Below are positions 15,724-24,707 of a DNA stretch of 37,061 bases, one piece after another. The stretch comes from an uncultured Akkermansia sp. Lineage in GTDB: Bacteria; Verrucomicrobiota; Verrucomicrobiia; Verrucomicrobiales; Akkermansiaceae. Under the pieces are notes generated by a model. It was given only the letters and a program-made list of their open reading frames with translations. It was not told the DNA's origin and searched no databases. The stretch is from positions 1 to 37,061 of the forward strand of contig CANQBZ010000021.1 of assembly GCA_947589295.1 (NCBI GenBank). Direction: 5' to 3'. The stretch's first letter is position 1; each line of letters opens with the position of its first letter. A program made the translations under genes and the position numbers.

Positions 15724-17013
15724 ATGCCAAAATTCCAATACATAGCCCTTGATCAAAATGGTACAGAAAGCTCCGGAACCGTGGAGGCGAGCAATAAAAT
15801 AGCTGCCATGGAGATGGTGCGCGCGCAAGGACTTTTGGTGCGCGAATGCGAGGAAGCAGGCGCCAGTTCCAAAAGTTCGCTCGCCAAGACTGATCAGGAT
15901 AAGAAAAAAGCTTCCTCCAAAAAACAAAGCCAAAATGGCAAAGGCAAGGCTGGTGGTAGAATCAGCCGCAAGGAGCTCATGATCTTTACGCGGCAGCTTG
16001 CCACGTTGATTGATGCCGGACTCCCTTTGCTGCAAAGTTTACAAGTGCTTCACAAGCAGGAGCCCAACGCCAATTTGCGTGCTACGTTGGGAGCATTGGG
16101 CGATGCCGTGCAGGGCGGCTCAACCTTTTCTGATGCGTTGTCCTCGTACCCAAAGCTTTTCAATCGCCTGTTCGTCAACATGGTCAAGGCCGGAGAAGTA
16201 GGCGGCGTACTGGAGGTTGTGCTCAAGAGATTGGCCGAGTACGAAGAGAAAGCTGGCAAACTGCGCGGCAAAGTCGTATCTGCCATGATTTACCCGATGA
16301 TCATCATGGTGATAGCTGTGGGGATTCTGACCTTTCTGATGCTGGTCATTGTACCCAAGTTTAAAGAAATGTTTGAGGGGCAGAACATGGACTTGCCGGC
16401 ATTCTCACAGTTTGTGTTCGACTTTTCGGACAACTGCATGGCGGATTCGCTGATACCCTACGTGCCCAATGCGGTAGTGGGACTTTTGCTTGCCTTTGGC
16501 TTTATCGTCTTTGTCACTCTGTGGAGGCGTACGCCGAAGGGTGGACGTGTGGTGGATGCCATGATGCTCAAATTGCCCAAGCTGGGACATCTCAACCAAG
16601 TGAATGCTGTAGCCCGTTTTTCGCGTACCTTTGGAACACTTGTTTCATCCGGCGTGCCTATTCTTCAGGCGCTCAACATCACTCGCGACACATCTGGCAA
16701 TGTGATCGTGTCAGACTCGGTGACTAAGATTCACGATGCCGTGCGTGAGGGTGAGTCCATTGTGACGCCTATGCAGACGAGTCCGGTGTTTCCTCCAATG
16801 GTCATATCAATGGTGGATGTGGGGGAAGAGACTGGGCGATTGCCGGACATGTTGATGCGTGTGGCTGAGGTTTATGATGAAGAAGTGGACAACTCGGTGA
16901 CGGCTCTTACAGCCATGCTTGAACCAATCATGATCGTGTGTTTGGCCGTAGTGGTGGGTAGCATTGTGCTGGCCATGTTCCTGCCGATGATGGAAATCAT
17001 CAAAAATGTATAA
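15724..17013 (+). CDS. gspF: GspF/PilC inner-membrane platform protein
   Basis: A 429-residue polytopic inner-membrane protein that couples the ATPase to the pseudopilus. It starts with the family segment PKFQYIALDQNGTESSGTVEA, then a Lys/Ser-rich linker (about residues 55-80) that is longer than usual. Two T2SSF domains follow: the first with FTRQLATLIDAGLPLLQSLQ and VKAGEVGGVLEVVL, the second with ARFSRTFGTLVSSGVPILQAL and VDVGEETGRLPDML. Three membrane helices are visible: two around residues 190-265 and one at the C-terminus (PIMIVCLAVVVGSIVLAMFLP). Length fits the family (about 400). It is followed by gspG after 11 bases. Confidence 0.92.
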   Translation: MPKFQYIALDQNGTESSGTVEASNKIAAMEMVRAQGLLVRECEEAGASSKSSLAKTDQDKKKASSKKQSQNGKGKAGGRISRKELMIFTRQLATLIDAGLPLLQSLQVLHKQEPNANLRATLGALGDAVQGGSTFSDALSSYPKLFNRLFVNMVKAGEVGGVLEVVLKRLAEYEEKAGKLRGKVVSAMIYPMIIMVIAVGILTFLMLVIVPKFKEMFEGQNMDLPAFSQFVFDFSDNCMADSLIPYVPNAVVGLLLAFGFIVFVTLWRRTPKGGRVVDAMMLKLPKLGHLNQVNAVARFSRTFGTLVSSGVPILQALNITRDTSGNVIVSDSVTKIHDAVREGESIVTPMQTSPVFPPMVISMVDVGEETGRLPDMLMRVAEVYDEEVDNSVTALTAMLEPIMIVCLAVVVGSIVLAMFLPMMEIIKNV

Positions 17014-17024
17014 GGGGAGTCACC

Positions 17025-17660
17025 ATGCAAGCGAGGGGAAAATATGCCAGTGGATTCACGCTCATTGAAATTTTCGTGGTAATGGCAATTCTGGCCATTT
17101 TAGGCACGATGGGGTGGGTGGCCTCCGGTATGGTCAATAACCGCCAAATGAGCAAGACAGCCGAACTTCAGGTGGCTCAGATGGAGGTGGGTATGAATAG
17201 CTACCGTATGGACTATGGGGATGTTGTGCCAGAGGGAGATGGAGATGAATGGAGCTCGCATGTGCTGTATAAGGCATTGTATTGCGATGAGGATGGCAAT
17301 GGAGAACCAGATGTCGATGTGCAGACGAATGAGGCTCGTACGCCATACTGTGAATCGATCGTCCCTTTGGCGAACTTGAAGCACCTAAGAGAGTCGATCA
17401 ACGGGATTCCTGCCGTCAAGAAGAGCGTGCGCACAACGGGCCGCAAATCCAATAAAAAGGTCTACGTTGTCATGGACCCGTGGGGTAATGCATACCGCTA
17501 CCGCCAGGGGTACGAGTTATCGAATGAAAGCGGACAGACCGGCAAGGGGATCAACCCTGATTTTGATATCTATACCCGCGGGCCGGATGGTAAAGGAAAT
17601 GGCCGTGACAATCTTAAAGATAATGAGGATAATATTTCCAACGTCCGCTCTTGGAAATAG
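17025..17660 (+). CDS. gspG: GspG-like major pseudopilin
   Basis: A 211-residue type II pseudopilin. The class III signal is short and basic, with processing expected at G-FTLIE (SGFTLIEIFVVMAILAIL), leaving the N-methylated Phe and the +5 Glu followed by the hydrophobic assembly helix. The C-terminal half has the GspG signature DPWGNAYRYRQG and FDIYTRGPDGKGN...DNI, associated with calcium binding. It is longer than typical GspG (about 140) because of an insertion of about 60 residues around positions 60-130 with acidic turns (CDEDGNGEPDVDV). A Shine-Dalgarno site (AGGGGAG, 17013-17019) lies five bases before the ATG. It is processed by a prepilin peptidase encoded elsewhere. Confidence 0.9.
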   Translation: MQARGKYASGFTLIEIFVVMAILAILGTMGWVASGMVNNRQMSKTAELQVAQMEVGMNSYRMDYGDVVPEGDGDEWSSHVLYKALYCDEDGNGEPDVDVQTNEARTPYCESIVPLANLKHLRESINGIPAVKKSVRTTGRKSNKKVYVVMDPWGNAYRYRQGYELSNESGQTGKGINPDFDIYTRGPDGKGNGRDNLKDNEDNISNVRSWK

Positions 17661-17679
17661 CATTTTTTTGCTTCCTCTC

Positions 17680-19875
17680 ATGAAAGCTGAGAGCCTGCTT
17701 TGCTCATTGGGTACGACTGGGGCACTCATCCTACTTACAGCAGAAACGCTGACAGGAGCTGTAGAGGCTCAACTCCGGCGAGATTTTACGCCTACCCAAG
17801 CGGTGGGGGAAGTAGGTGCGTTGGTAGACTTAGTAAGCCGTACCACTCCTGAGTACGCCGGACGGGTGAATTTTGCTATTGATGAGGCAAGGCCGACGCC
17901 GGTTATTTCGGCATGGGGAGACAGAGGGATTCAAATTACGGCCGCAAATGTGCGCGAGTGTGCGCGCGCTTATGGGTATTATCTTCGCAATTTGGCCCAT
18001 GTGCATCTTTCGTGGAATGGGGATAATCGCACGGCTGCACACTTTGTGGTACCTGCAGATCCTGTGCAGGTGCCTGCCACACTGCCGATGAACTTTGCCT
18101 TCAACTATTGTGCGCTCAGCTACACTGGGGCGCACTGGAGCAAAGAACGTTGGTTGGAAGAAGTTGACCGTTTGGCTCTCAATGGTTTTCGCTATGTTCT
18201 GGTGACAGCAGGACTTGAGAAAGTATGGCAGGGCTTCCTTGCAGATATAGGAGCAGAGGACTTCGCCCGAGACTTCCTTGCAAACCCATGCTATTCAGCA
18301 TGGTGGAATATGGGAAATTTGGAAGGCGAGGGAGGTCCGGTATCTGCCGGGCTTGTAGAGAGCGAGGCTGAGTTGGGACGCAGTCTTGTGAGGCGCATGC
18401 TCGATTTAGGGATGGAACCCGTTTTGCAGGGGTACGTGGGTCATATACCGCATGATTGCTTCAAAGGGAGTCCAGATGTTCTGCCCCAAGGGCAATGGGT
18501 AGGGGGATATGTCCGCCCGGCAATACTGCGACCAGATTCTCCCGCTTTTCCAAAAATAGCTGGGGTATGGTACAATAACATCCGGAAGGTATATGGAATT
18601 ACCCCCACTGCTTTTGCCGGAGACCTTTTTCACGAGGGTGGCTGCTCCGGAGCGACCAGCTTGGAACGATGCGCCCGGTCTGTGCAAGAAGCCATGCAAA
18701 GTGCTGCGCCGGGTTCAATTTGGTTTTTGCAGGCGTGGGCTGGTAATCCCAAACCGGTGCTTTTGCGCGGTACTGATCCTAGGTATACAGTCATTCTCGC
18801 GCTGGAGAAAAACTTATCGGCTAACCAAGAAGTTTCACGCTGTTACCAAGGGCGGCCCTACGTGTGGTGTGAGTTGGCTAATTTTGGAGGGAAGCATGGT
18901 CTCTTTGGAGGATTTGGTATTTTGGAAAAGGCAGCCGGTAATGCGGGGGGCGCATCAGGCTTCGGCCTGCTCTCTGAGGGGATAGAAACAAATCCGCTCT
19001 ATTACGAGCTTTTTTTTGAACGTGTCAACAACCGTTCTGTAATCAACCGAGATGACTTTTTGAGGAGGACTGCGCTCTCGCGCTATGGCAGCAATGCCCC
19101 CGAGCTTGTGGAATCCCTCAAGCTGCTAGCCAGCAGCGTATATTCTCCGGATGGTTCGCGCGAAGGTGGCCCAGAGAACATTCTCTGTGCCCGACCTGGT
19201 TGGGATGTCAACAAGGTGTCTACATGGAGCGACTCGCGCGTTTTTTACGACCCGGAGGACGTGCATCGCGCAGGGAGGCTCATGCTGGCCGCCGCAAAGG
19301 CAGATAAAAGGTTGATGCAGAGCAGTGGATTCTGCTACGATTTGGCAGATATATGCCGCCAAGTGCTCGCGGACAAGGCACGCGTCATTTTACCACAATG
19401 CAAAGCTGCAGCAGGTGATGCAGAAAAGTACACGGCTAAAAGAAACGAATTTTTAGAGCTCTTTATCCTCACGGCGAATATACTGGCCACTCACGAAAGT
19501 TTTTTACTAGGGCGGTACTTGAGTGGAGCCGCTAAACGCGAGGCAGGTGCCAGCGGAGAAATGACCCGCAACTTGCGTCGACTCATCACAACTTGGGCTC
19601 CGCGTATTACTGTGCTCAATGACTATGCGCACCGCGAATTATCAGAGCTGATGCGTTATTATTACATGCCGCGCTGGATCGCTTTTCTGAGCAATGGAGA
19701 AGAGGCCCAAGCGCGTAAAGTTACGGTTACCAACAACGGGGAGTGCGTAACAATATCTATCCGTGAGGACGCAAAATTGCAATCAATGGAGTTGGGCTTC
19801 CCCGATGTCGAAATACCCCTACTGTACGAGGCTCGAGGGGATTTGCTAAAGCTGGCAGAGCAAGCGCTGAAGTAG
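17680..19875 (+). CDS. GH89 alpha-N-acetylglucosaminidase, exported
   Basis: A 731-residue glycosidase of the NAGLU family, removing terminal alpha-linked N-acetylglucosamine (for example the GlcNAc-alpha-1,4-Gal cap of gastric-type mucin). Order: probable signal segment (MKAESLLCSLGTTGALILLTAE), small N-terminal domain, and the catalytic barrel beginning with MNFAFNYCALSYTGAHWSKE and LNGFRYVLVTAGLEKVWQ. Candidate acid/base is Glu319 in DLFHEGG, and candidate nucleophile is Glu433 in LLSEGIETNP. WCELANFGGKHGLFG lies between them. A C-terminal helical domain completes it. The open frame runs back to 17467 inside gspG, but the homologous region starts after 17680, so the ATG there is used. It lies 19 bases after gspG and is a candidate secretion substrate. 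It converges on the kinase gene with 12 bases between. Confidence 0.88.
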   Translation: MKAESLLCSLGTTGALILLTAETLTGAVEAQLRRDFTPTQAVGEVGALVDLVSRTTPEYAGRVNFAIDEARPTPVISAWGDRGIQITAANVRECARAYGYYLRNLAHVHLSWNGDNRTAAHFVVPADPVQVPATLPMNFAFNYCALSYTGAHWSKERWLEEVDRLALNGFRYVLVTAGLEKVWQGFLADIGAEDFARDFLANPCYSAWWNMGNLEGEGGPVSAGLVESEAELGRSLVRRMLDLGMEPVLQGYVGHIPHDCFKGSPDVLPQGQWVGGYVRPAILRPDSPAFPKIAGVWYNNIRKVYGITPTAFAGDLFHEGGCSGATSLERCARSVQEAMQSAAPGSIWFLQAWAGNPKPVLLRGTDPRYTVILALEKNLSANQEVSRCYQGRPYVWCELANFGGKHGLFGGFGILEKAAGNAGGASGFGLLSEGIETNPLYYELFFERVNNRSVINRDDFLRRTALSRYGSNAPELVESLKLLASSVYSPDGSREGGPENILCARPGWDVNKVSTWSDSRVFYDPEDVHRAGRLMLAAAKADKRLMQSSGFCYDLADICRQVLADKARVILPQCKAAAGDAEKYTAKRNEFLELFILTANILATHESFLLGRYLSGAAKREAGASGEMTRNLRRLITTWAPRITVLNDYAHRELSELMRYYYMPRWIAFLSNGEEAQARKVTVTNNGECVTISIREDAKLQSMELGFPDVEIPLLYEARGDLLKLAEQALK

Positions 19876-19887
19876 GTCGGCACAGGT

Positions 19888-22314
19888 TCAGGCATGGGGC
19901 GAGTTGGGCCCTGCTTGCTGCGGCGTTACAAGGTCTCTCACTTTTTGCATTTCACGGCGCATGCGCTGCATGCGTTTTTTCAGGTTCTGGATGCGTCGAC
20001 CATCATAATCGCGCAACAGTGTTCGTAGCTCTTCTTCTCGGCGTGCACGGTCTTCCTCGTTGGCCGGGTGCATAGCTACGAGCATAATGAGTCTCTCGCG
20101 CGTTTTTTGGGAAAAATCGGAGCGTGCTGTCAAAAAACTCAGCACCCCCAATGTCCGCTCGCCCTCTTTGCTCGCATCTGCACTGCGACCCGCACGACGC
20201 AAAGCGCGAGTGTAGCGATCACGAACAGCGAAGTAGAGTAGAATCAATTCGCTATCTCCAGGATTAGCAGCCAGCAAGTCCTGGGCGTACTCGAGCGCAC
20301 GGGTCAGGTCTGCAGAACATCTACCTGGGGGTGTTTGGTGAGCCGACATCCGTAAGTAGAGTCGGCGAAGCTCCTCAGAATCTGGATCATCTTTCAGCAT
20401 ATCATTGAGCAGAGAAAGAGCCTGCTCCCCCTTGGGTGCAAGTACAAGGCGCAGCTCGTCTGTGCGCGCGAGCGAAAGTAGTTCTATCCTGAGCAACTGC
20501 ACCTTTTTGTCATTCGGCATTTCTTGCATCACTCTGGCAAGCATCTGAGAAGCACGTGCTAACAGTACTCCGCGTCCTGGTTGAGAGTGAGAGCAGTTGA
20601 TCTTTTCCCCGCAGGAGCACGAGGCGCTATGCAATGCGACGAGCATAAGACTGCGCACTAACTCTAATCGTTGATTCGTGGTCGATTTTGCACACTGAGT
20701 ATTCACGAGATTTAGCAGCATCTCGTTGGCCTCCTGACGGCGCGGGTGGGAGCCGTCCTGCTGTTCTTGGGAATAAAGGGCCGATGCCAAACCATTGCAT
20801 GCAGCCAGGTGGCGGGCAGAGTGCGTAGGTAGCTGGGCAATGGCCCGTCGGTAATATACTTCAGCGGTGAAATAATCACCGGTTTGAAGGGCAATGGAAG
20901 CGAGCGTGAGACAAGCCTCAGCCATTTTCTCCGAACCGCTTTGGGCACCAGCTACAATTTGCTCATAATAGGGCATGAGGTCCTGGATGAGTCGAGCATC
21001 TGCACGTGAGGGCGGCAGAAACCCCTCATCTGTCCCTCCTTTTCCGACCATACCAGTGAAAATGCGTTGCAGAGAAGCATCCGCAATCTGTGCATTGCGC
21101 TCTGCGAGCATACGCTGCACACTCTCACTGCGCCATGAGGCGCGCACACGTACATAGCCTGTAATCATGGTCGCAAACAGCAGTACAAGCAACAACGCCG
21201 CAGCGTGGCTCCAGACGGCGATAGCCGGCTTGCGACGAAACCACATGATGTAGCGGCGCAAATAACCGGCAGGGCGAGCCACTACGGGTTCCCCGTTGAG
21301 GAAGCGGCGCAAATCAGCTGCCATATCCGCCATGGTCGCATAGCGATCTTTGGGTTGGAAGGCAATGCTCTTATTAATGATGGCACCTAGTTCTCCGGCG
21401 TGTTTGAGCGGCGGCAGAGGATCAGAGCAAATTTTGTGTACGAGTTTCCCGGGTTCTGTTTCGCGAAACACAGGTTTACGAGTCATGAGCTCATAGAGCG
21501 TAAGCCCCAAGCTGTACTGATCGCCGGCAAATGAGTTTTCTCCACGCAGCAGGCGTTCCGGTGGCATATAGCGCAGGGTGCCGTCATGCGTTTGGGTTAC
21601 GAGCGGAGCATCTTCCCCGGCATTGAGTACCGTTGCCAGCCCAAAATCACTCACGTGCACTACGCCTTCATCATCCAGTAGAAGATTGCCCGGTTTGACA
21701 TCCCGGTGCAGGACACCGTGTTCGTGAGCAAAAGCGAGGGCTTCTGCTGCCTGGAGTCCGACACGAGCTACAGCTTGCTCGTAGGGGAGGCCCGGGAATG
21801 CACGTCCCAAATTGCCCGCGCGCAGCTCGCGACCACGCACAAGACTCATCACGTAGTAGCGCCAAGGGCCTTCTCTGCCTGCGCCGTATACCTCCACGAT
21901 ATTAGTGTGACGCAAACCAGCAATCAACTTGGATTCATTTTCAAAGGCCTCGCTATGTCGGACATCAGAGCTCCACGATGGTGAGAGAATCTTGACGGCA
22001 ACCTCGCGCTGAAGACTCTGCTGCGTAGCTCGAAAAACAGTACCCATGCCACCACTGCCCAATTTTTCGCCAAGTCGGTAATCACCTAGGACATTGGGGA
22101 AATCAAGGGTATGCTGGACTGAGGCGGCACTGGATTGGCCTAAGTCTTCCATCTGAACCAAGGGAGGCAAAAGCTCGGCGAGTTCATGAGCGAACTCTGG
22201 GTATGCTGCGGCAAAGGATTGGGGAGTTGGAGCCTTCCCTTTGCGTAGTTGATCGAGAAAAAGCTCGATAAGCTGGGCAACTTCTTCTTCTTTGCCTGGC
22301 GTAGAGGAGTCCAT
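19888..22314 (-). CDS. Membrane Ser/Thr protein kinase with helical repeats
   Basis: An 808-residue PknB-type kinase. Order: short helical N-terminal segment common in such kinases (about 1-60, with APTPQSFAAAYPEFAHELAE), kinase domain about 78-340 with Gly loop GSGGMGTVF (86-94), Lys108, catalytic HRD 203-205 with Asp205 and Asn210, DFG 223-225 and PPER. A transmembrane helix lies at about 366-387, then a C-terminal region of about 400 residues with TPR-like helices (for example ACLTLASIALQTGDYFTAEVYYRRAI). All catalytic residues are present. It follows the ECF sigma gene by 36 bases on the same strand, matching the ECF/Ser-Thr-kinase pairing known from Planctomycetes and Verrucomicrobia. 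It may sense envelope state through the C-terminal part. Confidence 0.9.
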   Translation of the reverse strand: MDSSTPGKEEEVAQLIELFLDQLRKGKAPTPQSFAAAYPEFAHELAELLPPLVQMEDLGQSSAASVQHTLDFPNVLGDYRLGEKLGSGGMGTVFRATQQSLQREVAVKILSPSWSSDVRHSEAFENESKLIAGLRHTNIVEVYGAGREGPWRYYVMSLVRGRELRAGNLGRAFPGLPYEQAVARVGLQAAEALAFAHEHGVLHRDVKPGNLLLDDEGVVHVSDFGLATVLNAGEDAPLVTQTHDGTLRYMPPERLLRGENSFAGDQYSLGLTLYELMTRKPVFRETEPGKLVHKICSDPLPPLKHAGELGAIINKSIAFQPKDRYATMADMAADLRRFLNGEPVVARPAGYLRRYIMWFRRKPAIAVWSHAAALLLVLLFATMITGYVRVRASWRSESVQRMLAERNAQIADASLQRIFTGMVGKGGTDEGFLPPSRADARLIQDLMPYYEQIVAGAQSGSEKMAEACLTLASIALQTGDYFTAEVYYRRAIAQLPTHSARHLAACNGLASALYSQEQQDGSHPRRQEANEMLLNLVNTQCAKSTTNQRLELVRSLMLVALHSASCSCGEKINCSHSQPGRGVLLARASQMLARVMQEMPNDKKVQLLRIELLSLARTDELRLVLAPKGEQALSLLNDMLKDDPDSEELRRLYLRMSAHQTPPGRCSADLTRALEYAQDLLAANPGDSELILLYFAVRDRYTRALRRAGRSADASKEGERTLGVLSFLTARSDFSQKTRERLIMLVAMHPANEEDRARREEELRTLLRDYDGRRIQNLKKRMQRMRREMQKVRDLVTPQQAGPNSPHA

Positions 22315-22350
22315 GTCGTGGCAGAGGGGAAGGATAGCGAATGGGGATGG

Positions 22351-22965
22351 CTACAGGTGCTCTTCCTGCGCAAGCACCAAGTCACGGAAGCGTTTCAAAG
22401 CCCTGACATAGCGAATACTGGCTGTTTTTTGGGTCACTTGTAAAACTGCGGCGCACTCTGCATTGCTCAGCTCTTCAAAATGGCGCAGTTCAAGGATTTC
22501 GCGATCGATTTTCGGAAGTTTTTGCAGAATGCGTCTCGTAGAGGCTTGGCGTTCCATACGCTCCATGTGTGATCTTGGGCTGGATATTGTATCTGCAAAT
22601 TGAGCCCAAGCATCGGTATAATCGTTGTAGTCAGAGTCGGGAGGAGTCAGTTCCACTTCTTTCATGGCATCACGTTTACCAGCGGCAAGGTGCTTGCGCT
22701 CCATATCGGTCAAAGTCTGCAGAGCGATGCGGCGCAACTTCACGTAAAGAGGCAATTCTCCAGACTCCCGCAGAAAGTCCAAACGTCGACCGCAGGCCAA
22801 GTAGGTTTCCTGTGCCAAATCCTCTACCCCCATTCGGCGCTGCAAACTTTCCGGCATGCGTGCAGCCAATAAGTGCATGATGCGTTCGCGGTGTTCTTGC
22901 CACACCTCTGCCAGCCATAAAGGGGAGGCATCGGGCATGGGAGCAGGGCCAGTAGATCGAAGCAT
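22351..22965 (-). CDS. ECF-type RNA polymerase sigma factor
   Basis: A 204-residue sigma-70 family protein with only regions 2 and 4. Region 2 is at about residues 20-95 (MGVEDLAQETYLACGRRLDF is the recognition/melting segment). A linker of about 45 residues follows. Region 4 is at about 145-200 (LPKIDREILELRHFEELSNA, then AAVLQVTQKTASIRYVRALKRF as the helix-turn-helix for -35 binding). No anti-sigma gene is adjacent; instead a membrane Ser/Thr kinase follows. In such pairs, control by phosphorylation has been proposed. It lies 18 bases after gpsA, so it is probably cotranscribed with phospholipid genes. An internal ATG at 22938 is an alternative start. Confidence 0.85.
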   Translation of the reverse strand: MLRSTGPAPMPDASPLWLAEVWQEHRERIMHLLAARMPESLQRRMGVEDLAQETYLACGRRLDFLRESGELPLYVKLRRIALQTLTDMERKHLAAGKRDAMKEVELTPPDSDYNDYTDAWAQFADTISSPRSHMERMERQASTRRILQKLPKIDREILELRHFEELSNAECAAVLQVTQKTASIRYVRALKRFRDLVLAQEEHL

Positions 22966-22983
22966 GGAAAATGGGAGGAGACT

Positions 22984-23997
22984 TTATTCTGTGGGTTTTT
23001 CTTCGCGTAGATCGCGAGCCATAAGCTCCTGCAAAGCAAGCTGCGCAGGCTTCCCCTCGTAGAGTACTTCGTACATAGCATCGGTAATCGGTGTACGCAC
23101 GCCCAGTTGTCGAGCGAGTTGATAAGTGGAGAGCGTATTGGGGATGCCCTCCACTACTTGACCAACGCGCTGTTGGCATTCTGATACTGGTATTCCCTTG
23201 GCAATGAGTCTGCCAGCAGTCAGGTTGCGACTGTGTTCTGAGTAGCAAGTGACCACAAGGTCGCCCATGCCAGAAAGGCCCATAAAGGTCTCCATGTTAC
23301 CACCGTGGGCCATACCAAGACGGGTCATTTCCGCTAGGCCACGGGTAGCTAAGGCAGCACGGGCATTGTCACCAAGACCCAGGCCGGCGCATATTCCACT
23401 AGCTAGGGCAAAGACATTTTTTATGGCGCCACCCAATTGCATGCTCACAATATCAGTGCTGGTGTAAATGCGCAAGAAAGGCGTACTCAGACGCTGCTGA
23501 ACAGCCGTCGCCAGATCAATATTCTCGAAGCCTACCAAGGTGAGGCTCGGCAACTCCAGCACAATATCCTCCGCGTGGTTTGGCCCGGAGAGCACGCCCA
23601 CCGGCTGGGGCAGGGTAGCACTCAGTATCTGACTCATGAGCATGCAACTGTCTTTCTCAATGCCCTTTGTGCAGCTCACAATCACCGCGTTTTCTGCCAG
23701 TTTCACCTTTGCTAGACTCTGCGCTACGCTACGCATCACAACGCTGGGCACCACCACGATCACTAGGTCTGCCCCGGCAACATCTTCCCACTGGCTCGTC
23801 ACGCACACGTGCGGAGGAAGAGGTTTGGCACCTGTCACGCGACAGAGACTCAGACGCGTTTCTCGGATAATGGCCGCCTCTTCCTCGCGGTAGGTCCACA
23901 GGACAACATCGCCCGGACCACAAGAGGCAGTGAGGGTGAGGGCTGTGCCCCAGGCACCTCCACCGATAATAGCTGTTTTTTTGAATGGAGCGTGCAT
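22984..23997 (-). CDS. gpsA: NAD(P)-dependent glycerol-3-phosphate dehydrogenase
   Basis: A 337-residue enzyme making sn-glycerol-3-phosphate from dihydroxyacetone phosphate for phospholipid synthesis. The Rossmann motif IIGGGAWGTAL lies at about residues 10-20. SCTKGIEKDS, LSGPNHAEDI and the catalytic-lysine segment GGAIKNVFALASGI with NARAALATRGLAEM and GLSGMGDLVVTC follow in family order. The frame extends to 24060, but the extra residues overlap plsY and precede the normal start of the family, so ATG 23997 is used. It begins one base after the plsY stop, giving a plsY-gpsA pair that supplies and uses glycerol-3-phosphate. Confidence 0.92.
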   Translation of the reverse strand: MHAPFKKTAIIGGGAWGTALTLTASCGPGDVVLWTYREEEAAIIRETRLSLCRVTGAKPLPPHVCVTSQWEDVAGADLVIVVVPSVVMRSVAQSLAKVKLAENAVIVSCTKGIEKDSCMLMSQILSATLPQPVGVLSGPNHAEDIVLELPSLTLVGFENIDLATAVQQRLSTPFLRIYTSTDIVSMQLGGAIKNVFALASGICAGLGLGDNARAALATRGLAEMTRLGMAHGGNMETFMGLSGMGDLVVTCYSEHSRNLTAGRLIAKGIPVSECQQRVGQVVEGIPNTLSTYQLARQLGVRTPITDAMYEVLYEGKPAQLALQELMARDLREEKPTE

Positions 23998-23998
23998 A

Positions 23999-24664
23999 TT
24001 AATTTTTTTTGGAGAAAGCCTTGGGTTCAGTGCCATCTGCGATGCGGCGCAGATTCTCACGGTGACGATACACGATGAGCAACAGAATCAAGAAAAGCGC
24101 TCCGGGTATCATCCATTCTGTCGGTTTGCACACTCCATCCACCTGTCGGAAGTACACCAGAGATGCAAGTACCATTATCACCCCTGCCATGATGCTGGAG
24201 AGCGATACGTAGCGCGTGACTATCATCATGAGTACCCACGCACACACAGCCCAGCCTGCTACCACCGGAAATGCGCCCACGAGACACCCAGCCATGGTAG
24301 CCACCCCCTTACCGCCGCGAAAACGGAGAAAACAGGTGAATGTATGTCCGAGCGTCAACCCCGCAATTACTCCTAGAAGCAGCCCCGCCTGCCCCACGCT
24401 GTAATTCGCTACATCCTGCCCCTGTATTGCCACGATGGTTAACGTCGGCAAACAACCTTTCAAAGAGTCCAAAGCAAATACGAGGATGCCCCACTTACGC
24501 CCCAGCACGCGCATGGCGTTAGTTGCTCCTATGTTGTGTGAGCAGTGCTCACGCAAATCGGTACCGCGAAGCTTACCGATGAGGAATCCAAACGGGATTG
24601 ACCCAATGAGATAGGCTGCCGCAATGTATAAAATATCTTCTGCCACGCAGCAGCATTCTATCAT
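23999..24664 (-). CDS. plsY: Glycerol-3-phosphate acyltransferase PlsY
   Basis: A 221-residue integral membrane acyltransferase using acyl-phosphate to acylate glycerol-3-phosphate, the first step of phosphatidic acid synthesis. Family motifs: AAYLIGSIPFGFLIGKL, the REHCSHNIGATNAMRVLG glycine/asparagine motif, DSLKG, and LGHTFTCFLRFRGGKGVAT. About five membrane helices are visible. The frame is open to 24802, but a strong Shine-Dalgarno site (AGGAGG, eight bases before ATG 24664) and the homologous start (MIECCCVAEDILYIAAAYLI) fix the start. The rejected extension contains the dispersed 29-base repeat and a hairpin. gpsA follows after one base. Confidence 0.92.
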   Translation of the reverse strand: MIECCCVAEDILYIAAAYLIGSIPFGFLIGKLRGTDLREHCSHNIGATNAMRVLGRKWGILVFALDSLKGCLPTLTIVAIQGQDVANYSVGQAGLLLGVIAGLTLGHTFTCFLRFRGGKGVATMAGCLVGAFPVVAGWAVCAWVLMMIVTRYVSLSSIMAGVIMVLASLVYFRQVDGVCKPTEWMIPGALFLILLLIVYRHRENLRRIADGTEPKAFSKKN

Positions 24665-24672
24665 ATTCTTTT

Positions 24673-24678
24673 CCTCCT
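24673..24678 (-). promoter_or_regulatory. Shine-Dalgarno site setting the plsY start
   Basis: AGGAGG read on the minus strand, eight bases before ATG 24664. It directly abuts a nine-base-pair hairpin on its 5' side, which could influence ribosome access. Confidence 0.7.
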
Positions 24679-24707
24679 GGCAATGCCAAATCACGAGCGG
24701 CATTGCC
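24679..24707 (-). promoter_or_regulatory. Perfect hairpin in the plsY leader
   Basis: GGCAATGCC (24679-24687) and GGCATTGCC (24699-24707) form a nine-base-pair stem with an 11-base loop immediately upstream of the plsY Shine-Dalgarno site. The distal arm is shared with the dispersed repeat 24700-24728. It could be a translation control element or the end of a small mobile repeat. Confidence 0.45.

Noticed and set aside
17467..17679. Upstream extension of the GH89 frame
   Set aside because: It overlaps gspG in another frame, and the signal-like sequence begins at ATG 17680.
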